A stretch of DNA of 5,424 nt from Anaerolineae bacterium (GTDB taxonomy: Bacteria > Chloroflexota > Anaerolineae > Anaerolineales > Villigracilaceae), in assembly GCA_003694975.1 (NCBI GenBank), contig RFJH01000188.1:1-5424 (forward strand), written 5' to 3'. The position numbers were made by a program, and so were the translations under genes. Position 1 is the stretch's first letter; each line of letters starts with the position of its first letter. Positions 1-5,214 of this stretch are shown piece by piece. The notes beneath the pieces were generated by a model. The model searched no databases, was not told the origin of the DNA, and worked only from the letters and a program-made list of their open reading frames with translations.

Positions 1-474
1 CAGCAGCCCTTTGGCGTCGGCGGGGGTACCCGGGGCGACGACCTTCAGGCCGGGGAAGTGGGCGAAGACGACATCCGGGGTCTGGGAATGGGTGGCGCCG
101 AGTTGACGTCCGCCGCCGCCGACGGTGCGGATGACGAGCGGCAGGGTGAACTGGCCACCGAACATGTAGCGCAGTTTGGCCGCTTCGTTGACGATGTGGT
201 CCATGGCGGCGAAGGCGAAATTGATGGTCATCAGTTCGGCCACCGGGCGCAGGCCGGTCAACGCGGCGCCGATGGCCGATCCCACGATGACGGCCTCGGC
301 GATGGGGGTATCGCGCACGCGTTCGGGGCCGAAGTGGTCGTAGAAACCTTTGGTGACGGCATACGTCCCGCCCCACACGCCCACTCCCTCCCCCATGATG
401 AAGACGTTGGGATCACGCTCCATCTCCTCCCAGAGGGCCTGGGAGATGGCCTCTCGCATGGTGATACGCGTCAT
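1..474 (-). CDS. pdhB: Pyruvate dehydrogenase-type E1 component, beta subunit (N-terminal 158 residues, cut by window edge)
   Basis: This is the beta subunit of a thiamine-diphosphate (ThDP) 2-oxoacid dehydrogenase E1, which decarboxylates pyruvate and acetylates the lipoyl group of E2 in the cytoplasm. The frame is open from ATG at 474 to the left edge, giving 158 residues, about half of the usual length of roughly 325. It begins MTRITMREAISQALWEEM and carries the cofactor-activating glutamate in IMGEG (Glu29), Glu60 in TPIAE, the core MTINFAFAAMD (82-92) and the conserved His129 in ATHSQ. The entry into the next helix, GLKVVAP.TPADAKGLL, is typical of the family. The start overlaps the stop of the alpha gene as ATGA, and AGGAGG lies 7 nt upstream, so translation is probably coupled. 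The E2 and E3 genes may follow beyond the left edge. An acetoin or branched-chain E1-beta is possible, but the alpha partner favours pyruvate. Confidence 0.92.
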   Translation of the reverse strand, partial: MTRITMREAISQALWEEMERDPNVFIMGEGVGVWGGTYAVTKGFYDHFGPERVRDTPIAEAVIVGSAIGAALTGLRPVAELMTINFAFAAMDHIVNEAAKLRYMFGGQFTLPLVIRTVGGGGRQLGATHSQTPDVVFAHFPGLKVVAPGTPADAKGLL

Positions 475-1445
475 GGCAGAGCCTCCTGCGCATCGGCGTA
501 GACGTCCGACCAGAGTTCTTCGGGGGCCGGCTCCGGGCTGGATTCGGCGAAGCGGACGGCCTCCTCGGTCTCTTCGGCGGCGCGGGCCTCCAGGGCATCG
601 AGTTCCTCTTCGGTCGCCAGGGACTCTTGCAGCAGATGGGCGCGGAAGCGACCGATGGGATCGCTTTCCTGCCATTTCTGCACCTCGGCCTTCTCGCGGT
701 AGCGCTCCGGGTCGCCCATGGAGTGGCCGCGGAAGCGATAGGTAATCACCTCCAGGAAGTAGGGCCCCTTGCCGGAGCGCACGCGGCGGAACGCCCGGCG
801 CGCCTTCTCGTAGACGGCGAGGACATCCATGCCATCCACGGCGTCGTTGGGGATGCCGTAGCCGTTCGCCTTGCGACGGATCTCGCTCACCGCCGAGGCG
901 CGTTCGACGGCGGTCCCCATGCCGTAGCGGTTGTTCTCGCAGACCCACAGCACGGGCAGGTTCCAGACTTTGGAAAGGTTGAGGGCCTCATGGAAGAAGC
1001 CGATGTTCGTCGCGCCGTCGCCGAACATGCAGAGGGTCACCGCGTCGCGACCGGCGTAAAGGTCGCCCAGGGCCATGCCGGCGGCGATGGGCAGGTGCGC
1101 CCCGACGATGGCGTGGCCGCCCCAGAAGTTCTTCTCCACGTCGGCCATGTGCATCGAGCCGCCCTTGCCCTTCGAGCAGCCGGTCGCCTTGCCGAGGAGT
1201 TCGGCCATCACCACTTTCGCCGGAATGCCGACGTTGAGCGCCACGCCGTGGTCACGATAGGCGGTGATGACGCGGTCCTGGGGTTTCCGGGCCGCAATCA
1301 GGCCGGTCGAGACGGCCTCCTGGCCGATGTAGAGGTGCAAAAAGCCGCCGATCTTGCCTTGCTGGTAGAGTTCCGCGGCGCGCTCCTCCACACGCCGGAT
1401 GAGGACCATCTGGTAGTACATTTCGTGCAACTGCTCTTTTTTCAT
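471..1445 (-). CDS. pdhA: Pyruvate dehydrogenase E1 component, alpha subunit
   Basis: This is the alpha subunit of pyruvate dehydrogenase E1 (EC 1.2.4.1), which binds ThDP-Mg and forms an alpha2beta2 tetramer with the adjacent beta product. At 324 residues it is full length for the family. Visible signatures are IGGFLHLYIGQEA (about 32-44), AYRDHG (62-67), the KGKGGSMHM loop (92-100), GGHAIVGAHLPIAAG (109-123), the ThDP motif opening with GDGA at 142-145 and closing with ENN at 170-172, and YRFRGHSMGDP (236-246). The last is the loop that carries phosphorylation site 1 in mitochondrial enzymes. The overall match is to the alphaproteobacterial/mitochondrial style of PdhA. I chose ATG at 1445 over an in-frame TTG at 1448 because AAGGAAG (1452-1458) then sits 6 nt away, the spacing used by neighbouring genes. 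The C-terminal tail is rich in Glu and Ala. Acetoin dehydrogenase alpha is the main alternative. Confidence 0.93.
   Translation of the reverse strand: MKKEQLHEMYYQMVLIRRVEERAAELYQQGKIGGFLHLYIGQEAVSTGLIAARKPQDRVITAYRDHGVALNVGIPAKVVMAELLGKATGCSKGKGGSMHMADVEKNFWGGHAIVGAHLPIAAGMALGDLYAGRDAVTLCMFGDGATNIGFFHEALNLSKVWNLPVLWVCENNRYGMGTAVERASAVSEIRRKANGYGIPNDAVDGMDVLAVYEKARRAFRRVRSGKGPYFLEVITYRFRGHSMGDPERYREKAEVQKWQESDPIGRFRAHLLQESLATEEELDALEARAAEETEEAVRFAESSPEPAPEELWSDVYADAQEALP
482..487 (-). promoter_or_regulatory. Shine-Dalgarno of the E1-beta gene, inside the E1-alpha coding end
   Basis: AGGAGG on the minus strand lies 7 nt before the ATG at 474. It falls within the last codons of the alpha gene (the DAQEALP tail). 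A strong ribosome site plus the ATGA stop/start overlap supports the chosen beta start and suggests matched synthesis of the two E1 subunits. Confidence 0.8.
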
Positions 1446-1482
1446 CAAGCACTTCCTTAAAGGATTATTCTTGCAAGCGGCG

Positions 1483-1491
1483 ATTATATCA
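1483..1491 (-). promoter_or_regulatory. Extended -10 promoter of the pdhA-pdhB operon
   Basis: On the minus strand the sequence TGATATAAT is a perfect extended -10 element (TGn followed by TATAAT). Transcription would start near 1476, giving a leader of about 30 nt before the ATG at 1445. A well-spaced -35 hexamer is not evident: the nearest TTGGAC (1502-1507) is only 13 bp away. This fits an extended -10 promoter that does not depend on a -35. Confidence 0.6.
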
Positions 1492-1548
1492 GATATTTTC
1501 TGTCCAAATTACTCGCCTGCCGCGCGCCCCACAGGCAACGGTTTGGTG

Positions 1549-1554
1549 TAAAAT
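1549..1554 (+). promoter_or_regulatory. Possible -10 element for the HEAT-repeat gene
   Basis: TAAAAT sits 35 nt before the ATG at 1590, the most AT-rich stretch on this side of the divergent region. No convincing -35 is seen 16-18 bp upstream, where the sequence is C-rich. This is a weak call based on position and one hexamer. Confidence 0.3.
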
Positions 1555-1578
1555 AACGCCATCAGGAACGCCATTCCC

Positions 1579-1584
1579 AGGGAG
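1579..1584 (+). promoter_or_regulatory. Ribosome binding site of the HEAT-repeat gene
   Basis: AGGGAG lies 5 nt before the ATG at 1590 and supports that start. Confidence 0.6.
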
Positions 1585-1589
1585 AGACG

Positions 1590-2780
1590 ATGAACTGGCT
1601 TGCAGGAAACAAGAACAGGCGCAAGGTCCGGCAATTGCTCAAAATCATCCAGTTTGATAAACCCGAAAAGCGCAAACAGGCCGCGCAAGCCTTGCTCCAG
1701 ATGGGTGCGGAGGCGGTCGAACCGCTGATCGAGGAACTGGGCGACCGCGACGCGACCCGCAGGAAACTGGCTGCGCAGGCGCTGAAGCGACTGGGGACCA
1801 TCGCCCTGCCCTCCCTGTTGAGTTCATTGCGCAACGCATCGCCACCCATCCGCCGGGAAATCTGCGCCGTGCTGGGCAACATCGGAGATCGGGAGACCAC
1901 CTCTGCCCTCTTGCAAGCGCTGCGAGACGAAGACGAAACCGTGCGCGCCGCAGCCGCCTCCGCCCTGGCCACCCTCGGCGACCCGCAAGCCGTCACCCCC
2001 CTCGTGGCCGCCCTGAGCGACCCCGCGCCCGACGTCCGCATTGCGGCGGTCACCGCCCTCGCCCGTTTTCGTGCTCCTCAGACCTTCGTCAACATGGCCG
2101 ACTTGCTGGAGGACGCGGAGGCCAGAGTCCGCATGGCCGCCGCCAAAGCACTGGGCGAGACGCGACATCCCGCCGTGGTCCCCTATCTGGTCAACGCGTT
2201 ACGGGACACAGGATGGTGGTACGAGCAAGAAGAGCCTGTGCAGCGGTTGATGGGAATCATCGAGACGTTTGGCGTGGTCGCCCTGGAACCGCTGATGGAG
2301 GTGGCCCACGATAAAGAACCTATGACGCGGCGCTACGCCATCCGGTTACTCGGCAAACTGAAGCATCCGCGCGCCCTGGAAACCTTTCAAATGGCGCTTT
2401 ACGACACCCATTATGATGTAGCCTCCGCCGCCCTCGAAGCACTGACCGACTTCGGCGAGCAGGCCATCCCCATCTTCGGCGAGGCCCTCTCCAGCCCGAA
2501 CGATTGGATCCGCCAACTGGCGGTCACCGGCCTGCGCGAGATCGGCTCGGAACAGGCCGTAGCCCTGCTCATCGAGGCGCTGGACGATCCCTCTGCCAGT
2601 GTGCAAAGCGAGGCCGTGCAGGCGCTGGGACAACTAAGAGCCGCCCAGGCGCTGCCGGCTCTGCGCGCGCTGGCCACCGGTCACAGCGACCGCGAGGTCG
2701 CCCGCCTGGCACGAGCCGCCGTGGCACGCATCGAAGCCGATCTCCAGACCGGCTTCATGCCATCTCAAAGACAACCTTGA
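1590..2780 (+). CDS. HEAT-repeat (PBS lyase HEAT-like) protein, role unknown
   Basis: This is a 396-residue, all-helical repeat protein. From about residue 26 to 384 it consists of roughly eleven to twelve units of about 31 residues with the pattern AAxALxxLG, then AxxxLxxxLxDxDxxVR. Clear examples are AAASALATLGDPQAV (121-135), AAAKALGETRHPAVV (183-197) and EAVQALGQLR (341-350). Such alpha-solenoids act as protein-binding scaffolds. No catalytic domain, signal peptide or membrane helix is visible, so it is probably cytoplasmic. The first 20 residues are basic (NKNRRKVRQLLK), and a short insertion, TGWWYEQEEP (207-216), breaks the repeat rhythm midway. Members of this family include phycobilin lyases, but there are no phycobiliprotein genes here, so lyase activity is unlikely. 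It is the only plus-strand gene, divergent from pdhA. Its last codons overlap the dehydrogenase gene tail-to-tail by 26 bp. The partner and function cannot be named. Confidence 0.88.
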   Translation: MNWLAGNKNRRKVRQLLKIIQFDKPEKRKQAAQALLQMGAEAVEPLIEELGDRDATRRKLAAQALKRLGTIALPSLLSSLRNASPPIRREICAVLGNIGDRETTSALLQALRDEDETVRAAAASALATLGDPQAVTPLVAALSDPAPDVRIAAVTALARFRAPQTFVNMADLLEDAEARVRMAAAKALGETRHPAVVPYLVNALRDTGWWYEQEEPVQRLMGIIETFGVVALEPLMEVAHDKEPMTRRYAIRLLGKLKHPRALETFQMALYDTHYDVASAALEALTDFGEQAIPIFGEALSSPNDWIRQLAVTGLREIGSEQAVALLIEALDDPSASVQSEAVQALGQLRAAQALPALRALATGHSDREVARLARAAVARIEADLQTGFMPSQRQP

Positions 2781-3966
2781 TCGCCCTCTCGCGGCCTTTG
2801 TGAGTCGCCACGTCAATGGCGCGCCGGTATTCCGTCAGGGGGAAGCGGTGCGTGATCAGGCCTTCGATATCCAGTTTCCCGGCGCGATAGAGATCGTAGA
2901 TCCACTCGTAGGTATGCCGCGTCTCCCCGTTCCAGGTATCCATGCCGTGGCCATACGTGCCGACCAGGTCCACCTGATGATACCAGATGGGGGTCAGGTC
3001 TACTTTGGGCATGGGGGCCATGTGTGCGCCAATCATGACGACCTTACCGCCGGCACGCACCCAGCGCAGGGCGTCGTTCGTGGTGCGCGGGTTGGCGACA
3101 CAATCGTAAATAATATCGAAGCCACCGATGACCACGCCCTTGTTCAACGGAGCGGAGTAGAACGTGCCGCCTGTGAGACGGGCAATCTCCTCGTAGCGCA
3201 CCCCACCGCGCAGGATGTGATTCGCACCCAGTTTCTCTGCCATCTCCTGTTGATGCGGATGACGGGCGATGACGGTAATCTCCACGTCCGGGACGAGGGC
3301 GCGCAGAGCCATGACCGTCACCAGGCCGATAATCCCCGCACCGATGACCAGCACCTTTGCCCCTTCCTGCGGCGGGAAGCGCATCACACCATGTACGCCG
3401 ACGGAAATCGGCTCGGCCAACACGGCCTGCTCAAGAGAGAGAGCCTCGGGGACAGGATGTACTGCCGTCTCATGCGTGACGTAGGTGTCTCCAAAACCGC
3501 CGCCGACGCCGCGCGGCCCCGGGTCGGACCTGTGAATGCAAAAAGGATGATTCCCTTCCTGGCAGTAGCGACACTTCGGCTCGATCTCCAGGGTCTCGCA
3601 GTTCGCGCCTTCGAAGTGTGTGTCCATCAGAACGCGGTCGCCCACTTTGAAGCGCGTCACGCCTTCGCCAACCTCAATCACTTCACTGACCACCTCGTGC
3701 CCGAGGTAGAAGCGCTCGGTGGCAGGCAGCGCGGCGGGCGCGATGGACGGGTCGGCGTGGACGAAGAGGAGGGAGAGGTCCGAAGCGCAGATACCACACA
3801 TGAGATTGCGCAGGCGCAGCCAGCGTGGGCCGGGGAGAGGCGGATCGGGCAACTCGGCGACGCGAGCCGCCGAGAGCGGCGTCCATACAAAATCCGGCCA
3901 AAGGGGCGAGAGAGCCTTGGTCAGCAAGACGCGGGGGATGTCTTTATCCACATAGATGGTGCGCAT
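2755..3966 (-). CDS. Zinc-dependent medium-chain dehydrogenase (alcohol/polyol dehydrogenase family)
   Basis: This is a 403-residue NAD(P)-dependent MDR oxidoreductase, longer than the usual 340-360. The N-terminal catalytic domain shows the zinc ligand Cys60 in CGICASD, GHE at 89-91 with His90 and Glu91, GDRV at 109-112, and Glu185 in LAEP, the ligand position used in sorbitol/threonine dehydrogenases. A structural zinc lobe is present as Cys123, 132, 135 and 143, with eight residues between the first two cysteines instead of two. The Rossmann core follows as VLVIGAGIIGL (205-215). The second strand ends IARH (233-236) without the usual NAD-selecting acidic residue, which hints at NADP use. 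The substrate is unknown. ATG at 3966 is preferred, with GGAG 6 nt upstream. An in-frame TTG at 4041 would put a 26-bp palindrome inside the gene and add a tail unlike the family. The 3' end overlaps the convergent HEAT gene. Confidence 0.87.
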   Translation of the reverse strand: MRTIYVDKDIPRVLLTKALSPLWPDFVWTPLSAARVAELPDPPLPGPRWLRLRNLMCGICASDLSLLFVHADPSIAPAALPATERFYLGHEVVSEVIEVGEGVTRFKVGDRVLMDTHFEGANCETLEIEPKCRYCQEGNHPFCIHRSDPGPRGVGGGFGDTYVTHETAVHPVPEALSLEQAVLAEPISVGVHGVMRFPPQEGAKVLVIGAGIIGLVTVMALRALVPDVEITVIARHPHQQEMAEKLGANHILRGGVRYEEIARLTGGTFYSAPLNKGVVIGGFDIIYDCVANPRTTNDALRWVRAGGKVVMIGAHMAPMPKVDLTPIWYHQVDLVGTYGHGMDTWNGETRHTYEWIYDLYRAGKLDIEGLITHRFPLTEYRRAIDVATHKGRERAIKVVFEMA

Positions 3967-3998
3967 AAGAGGCTCCGGGGAACGCGAGTGTGAAATCA

Positions 3999-4024
3999 AG
4001 ACTCCCGCCGCGCGGCGGGAGTCT
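3999..4024 (-). terminator. Perfect 26-bp palindrome, probable intrinsic terminator of the HHH gene
   Basis: Arms of 11 bp (AGACTCCCGCC with GGCGGGAGTCT) flank a GCGC centre, and every base pairs across the dyad. It begins 18 nt after the stop of the HHH gene on the minus strand and is followed there by TGATTTCAC, a weak T-rich tail. The stem is very GC-rich. It ends 32 nt before the dehydrogenase ATG, so it could instead be an attenuating leader hairpin or a dimeric repressor site. Confidence 0.6.
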
Positions 4025-4042
4025 CTTAAACAGGCGGGCAAA

Positions 4043-4435
4043 TCAGGAAGTCCTGCGACCGCCCTTGAGTTCTTCCTGCAATTTGGCGAGGGCGTCCCAA
4101 TCGCCTTTAGCGGCCAGTTTTGCCTGCTCGATCCATGTGCCGGCGTCCATCATCTGATAACCAGCAGCATCGAGGATGGCGTTCACTTTCTCCACACCGG
4201 CCTCGATCAAGTCGGCGTAGGTGGTAATCCCTTCTGCTTTGAGCACCTCGGCCACCTTGGGGCCAATGCCTTCGATCTTCGTCAGGTCGTCCGCGGCTTT
4301 TTCGCCTTCTTTTTCGGCCTTGCGGCTGACCAGGTAGCCGATGATGACGATGAGCACGAAGAGCGCCAGCGCCAGGTAGAGCAACCAGGAAAGGTCGCCC
4401 CCTCCTGCACCTTCGGAAAGAATGAGAGCAAACAT
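4043..4435 (-). CDS. Small single-pass membrane protein with a cytoplasmic helix-hairpin-helix domain
   Basis: This is a 130-residue protein of unknown function. Residues 1-16 form a short glycine-rich N-terminus and residues 17-36 (WLLYLALALFVLIVIIGYLV) form one strongly hydrophobic helix. A basic/acidic linker (SRKAEKEGEKAADD) follows and puts the C-terminus in the cytoplasm by the positive-inside rule. Residues 51-75 are a helix-hairpin-helix motif, LTKIEGIGPKVAEVLKAEG, with the GIG turn at 56-58. The remainder includes TWIEQAKLAAKGDWDAL and LQEELKGG. From memory, this domain type also occurs as a C-terminal extension on some ribosomal L21/L17 proteins and as stand-alone hypothetical proteins. 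HHH motifs usually contact the nucleic acid backbone, so membrane tethering of DNA or RNA is a reasonable guess but not shown. The start is secure: AAGGAGGT lies 6 nt upstream, below a strong promoter. Confidence 0.88.
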   Translation of the reverse strand: MFALILSEGAGGGDLSWLLYLALALFVLIVIIGYLVSRKAEKEGEKAADDLTKIEGIGPKVAEVLKAEGITTYADLIEAGVEKVNAILDAAGYQMMDAGTWIEQAKLAAKGDWDALAKLQEELKGGRRTS

Positions 4436-4441
4436 CGCTTG

Positions 4442-4449
4442 ACCTCCTT
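4442..4449 (-). promoter_or_regulatory. Near-perfect Shine-Dalgarno of the HHH membrane protein gene
   Basis: AAGGAGGT on the minus strand, 6 nt before the ATG at 4435, is almost fully complementary to the 16S anti-SD. It is the strongest ribosome site in the window. It fixes the start and suggests high translation. Confidence 0.85.
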
Positions 4450-4477
4450 AATTTCGTTGTCGAGTATGGGTGCGGTA

Positions 4478-4506
4478 AATATACGTCAGAGAGGGATTTC
4501 TGTCAA
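4478..4506 (-). promoter_or_regulatory. Consensus sigma-70-type promoter of the HHH membrane protein gene
   Basis: On the minus strand, TTGACA (4506-4501) is separated by exactly 17 bp from TATATT (4483-4478). The -35 is a perfect match and the -10 is five of six. Transcription should begin near 4471, giving a leader of about 35 nt. It is the best promoter in the window. The heptamer array begins 6 bp upstream of the -35. Confidence 0.8.
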
Positions 4507-4512
4507 AGGGGA

Positions 4513-4582
4513 TGGCTACGGCCTACGGTCTACGGTCTATGGTCTATGGTCTACGGTCTATGGTCTATAGTCTATGGCCTAG
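4513..4582. repeat. Heptanucleotide tandem repeat, about 10 copies of GGTCTAY
   Basis: Ten consecutive 7-bp units run without gaps from 4513 to 4582. The six central units (4527-4568) are exact GGTCTAC or GGTCTAT in the order C, T, T, C, T, T. The flanking units are degenerate: TGGCTAC and GGCCTAC on the left, AGTCTAT and GGCCTAG on the right. Degeneracy at the edges with purity in the middle is the usual pattern of an array that grows or shrinks by slippage. On the minus strand the unit is RTAGACC. It lies 4 bp past the nitroreductase stop and 6 bp upstream of the HHH promoter -35, filling almost the whole gap. It has no spacers and is not a CRISPR. Confidence 0.93.
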
Positions 4583-4586
4583 ACGC

Positions 4587-5144
4587 TCACTCCATCCAGG
4601 TCACGCGGTCCTCGAAGCCCGGGCGGTTGGGAGGGGATGATTCCGAGACGGGGTAACCGATGTAGAGAAAAGCGATCAGGTGTTGGTCTGCCTGGAAGCC
4701 GAGGAACTCTTTGACCATCGGATCGTAGGCCGGGCCGCCGGTGCGCCACTTCGCGGCCAGTCCCAGGGCGTGGGCAGCGAGCAAGAGGTTCTGGCACGCC
4801 GCCGCGACCGCGCACACGTTCTCGATTTCCGGCAGGCGTGCATCGGTGGGCTTGTCCACGCCGACGGCAATCACCACAGGAGCGCGCAGAGGCTTCGAGG
4901 CCTCTTTTTCCAGAGCCACCTCGGGCACATCGGGGTTCCGGCGTTTCAAGGACTCGGCCAGCACGCGGCCCAGGCGTTCGCGCCCTGCACCGGTCAGGAC
5001 AACGAAGCGCCACGGACGCACCCGAAAGTGATTCGGCGCCTGGACCGCCGCGTCGAGGAGACGCTCGATCATCTCACGCGGCACCGGGTCAGGGCGCACA
5101 TCACCGATTGATTGACGGGTGTGAATCGCTTCCAAAGCATCCAC
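4587..5144 (-). CDS. Nitroreductase family FMN oxidoreductase, YdjA-like
   Basis: This is a 185-residue flavoprotein of the compact nitroreductase class that resembles E. coli YdjA. Such enzymes are homodimers that use FMN and NAD(P)H to reduce nitro or quinone-type compounds in the cytoplasm, and the physiological substrate is usually unknown. Visible marks are the N-terminal MDALEAIHTRQS with the FMN-contacting TRQS (9-12), APNHFRVRPWRFVVL (36-50), LRAPVVIAV (86-94), the central helix CAVAAACQNLLLAAHALGL (111-129), KWRTG (132-136) corresponding to YdjA WRSG, and LIAFLYIGYP near the end. I chose GTG at 5144 because GGGAGG (5151-5156) lies 6 nt upstream and the protein then matches the YdjA start and length. 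An upstream GTG at 5195 would overlap the terminator hairpin. The gene ends 4 bp before the heptamer array. No good promoter is seen in front. Confidence 0.88.
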   Translation of the reverse strand: MDALEAIHTRQSIGDVRPDPVPREMIERLLDAAVQAPNHFRVRPWRFVVLTGAGRERLGRVLAESLKRRNPDVPEVALEKEASKPLRAPVVIAVGVDKPTDARLPEIENVCAVAAACQNLLLAAHALGLAAKWRTGGPAYDPMVKEFLGFQADQHLIAFLYIGYPVSESSPPNRPGFEDRVTWME

Positions 5145-5150
5145 GAGAAA

Positions 5151-5156
5151 CCTCCC
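5151..5156 (-). promoter_or_regulatory. Ribosome binding site that decides the nitroreductase GTG start
   Basis: GGGAGG on the minus strand sits 6 nt before GTG at 5144 and directly after a run of seven T. It favours the 185-residue form over a 202-residue form starting at 5195. Confidence 0.7.
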
Positions 5157-5176
5157 AAAAAAACCGCATAAGGCAC

Positions 5177-5209
5177 GGGCCTCCGGAGCATGCACGCTCT
5201 CGGAGGCCC
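5177..5209 (-). terminator. Hairpin terminator after pyruvate phosphate dikinase
   Basis: A 9-bp stem GGGCCTCCG/CGGAGGCCC (5177-5185 with 5201-5209) continues, past one bulged base, into a 4-bp GAGC/GCTC stem with a 6-nt loop. It begins 5 nt after the ppdK stop on the minus strand. The T-rich part is displaced: seven T (5163-5157) lie 13 nt downstream of the stem, which is less typical of an intrinsic terminator. It ends 32 nt before the nitroreductase start. Confidence 0.65.
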
Positions 5210-5214
5210 AAAGT

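Noticed and set aside
738..770. Regulation of E1-alpha by phosphorylation at the HSMGDP serine (Ser242)
   Set aside because: The serine matches mitochondrial site 1, but it is a structural loop residue conserved in many bacteria, and no kinase gene is visible here.
627..1460. A 277-codon plus-strand frame antisense to pdhA
   Set aside because: It is His/Ala/Gly-rich with no motif, and the opposite strand encodes an unmistakable E1-alpha.
1483..1507. TTGGAC plus TATAAT as a complete -35/-10 promoter for pdhA
   Set aside because: The spacer is only 13 bp, too short for a normal sigma-70 site. The extended -10 alone is the better explanation.
2800..3993. A 397-codon open frame on the plus strand, antisense to the dehydrogenase
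   Set aside because: Its product has no recognisable family pattern, while the minus-strand protein has complete zinc and Rossmann motifs. Long antisense frames are expected in GC-rich genes.
3967..4041. A longer dehydrogenase starting at TTG 4041
   Set aside because: It would translate the palindrome, add 25 residues unlike the family, and ignore the well-spaced GGAG before ATG 3966.
3956..4570. A 204-codon plus-strand frame running through the HHH gene and into the heptamer array
   Set aside because: Its end merely translates the repeat (YGLxSTV-type), it has no ribosome site, and it lies over a better-supported minus-strand gene and its promoter.
4513..4582. CRISPR array
   Set aside because: The units are 7 bp and contiguous with no spacers, and no cas gene is present.
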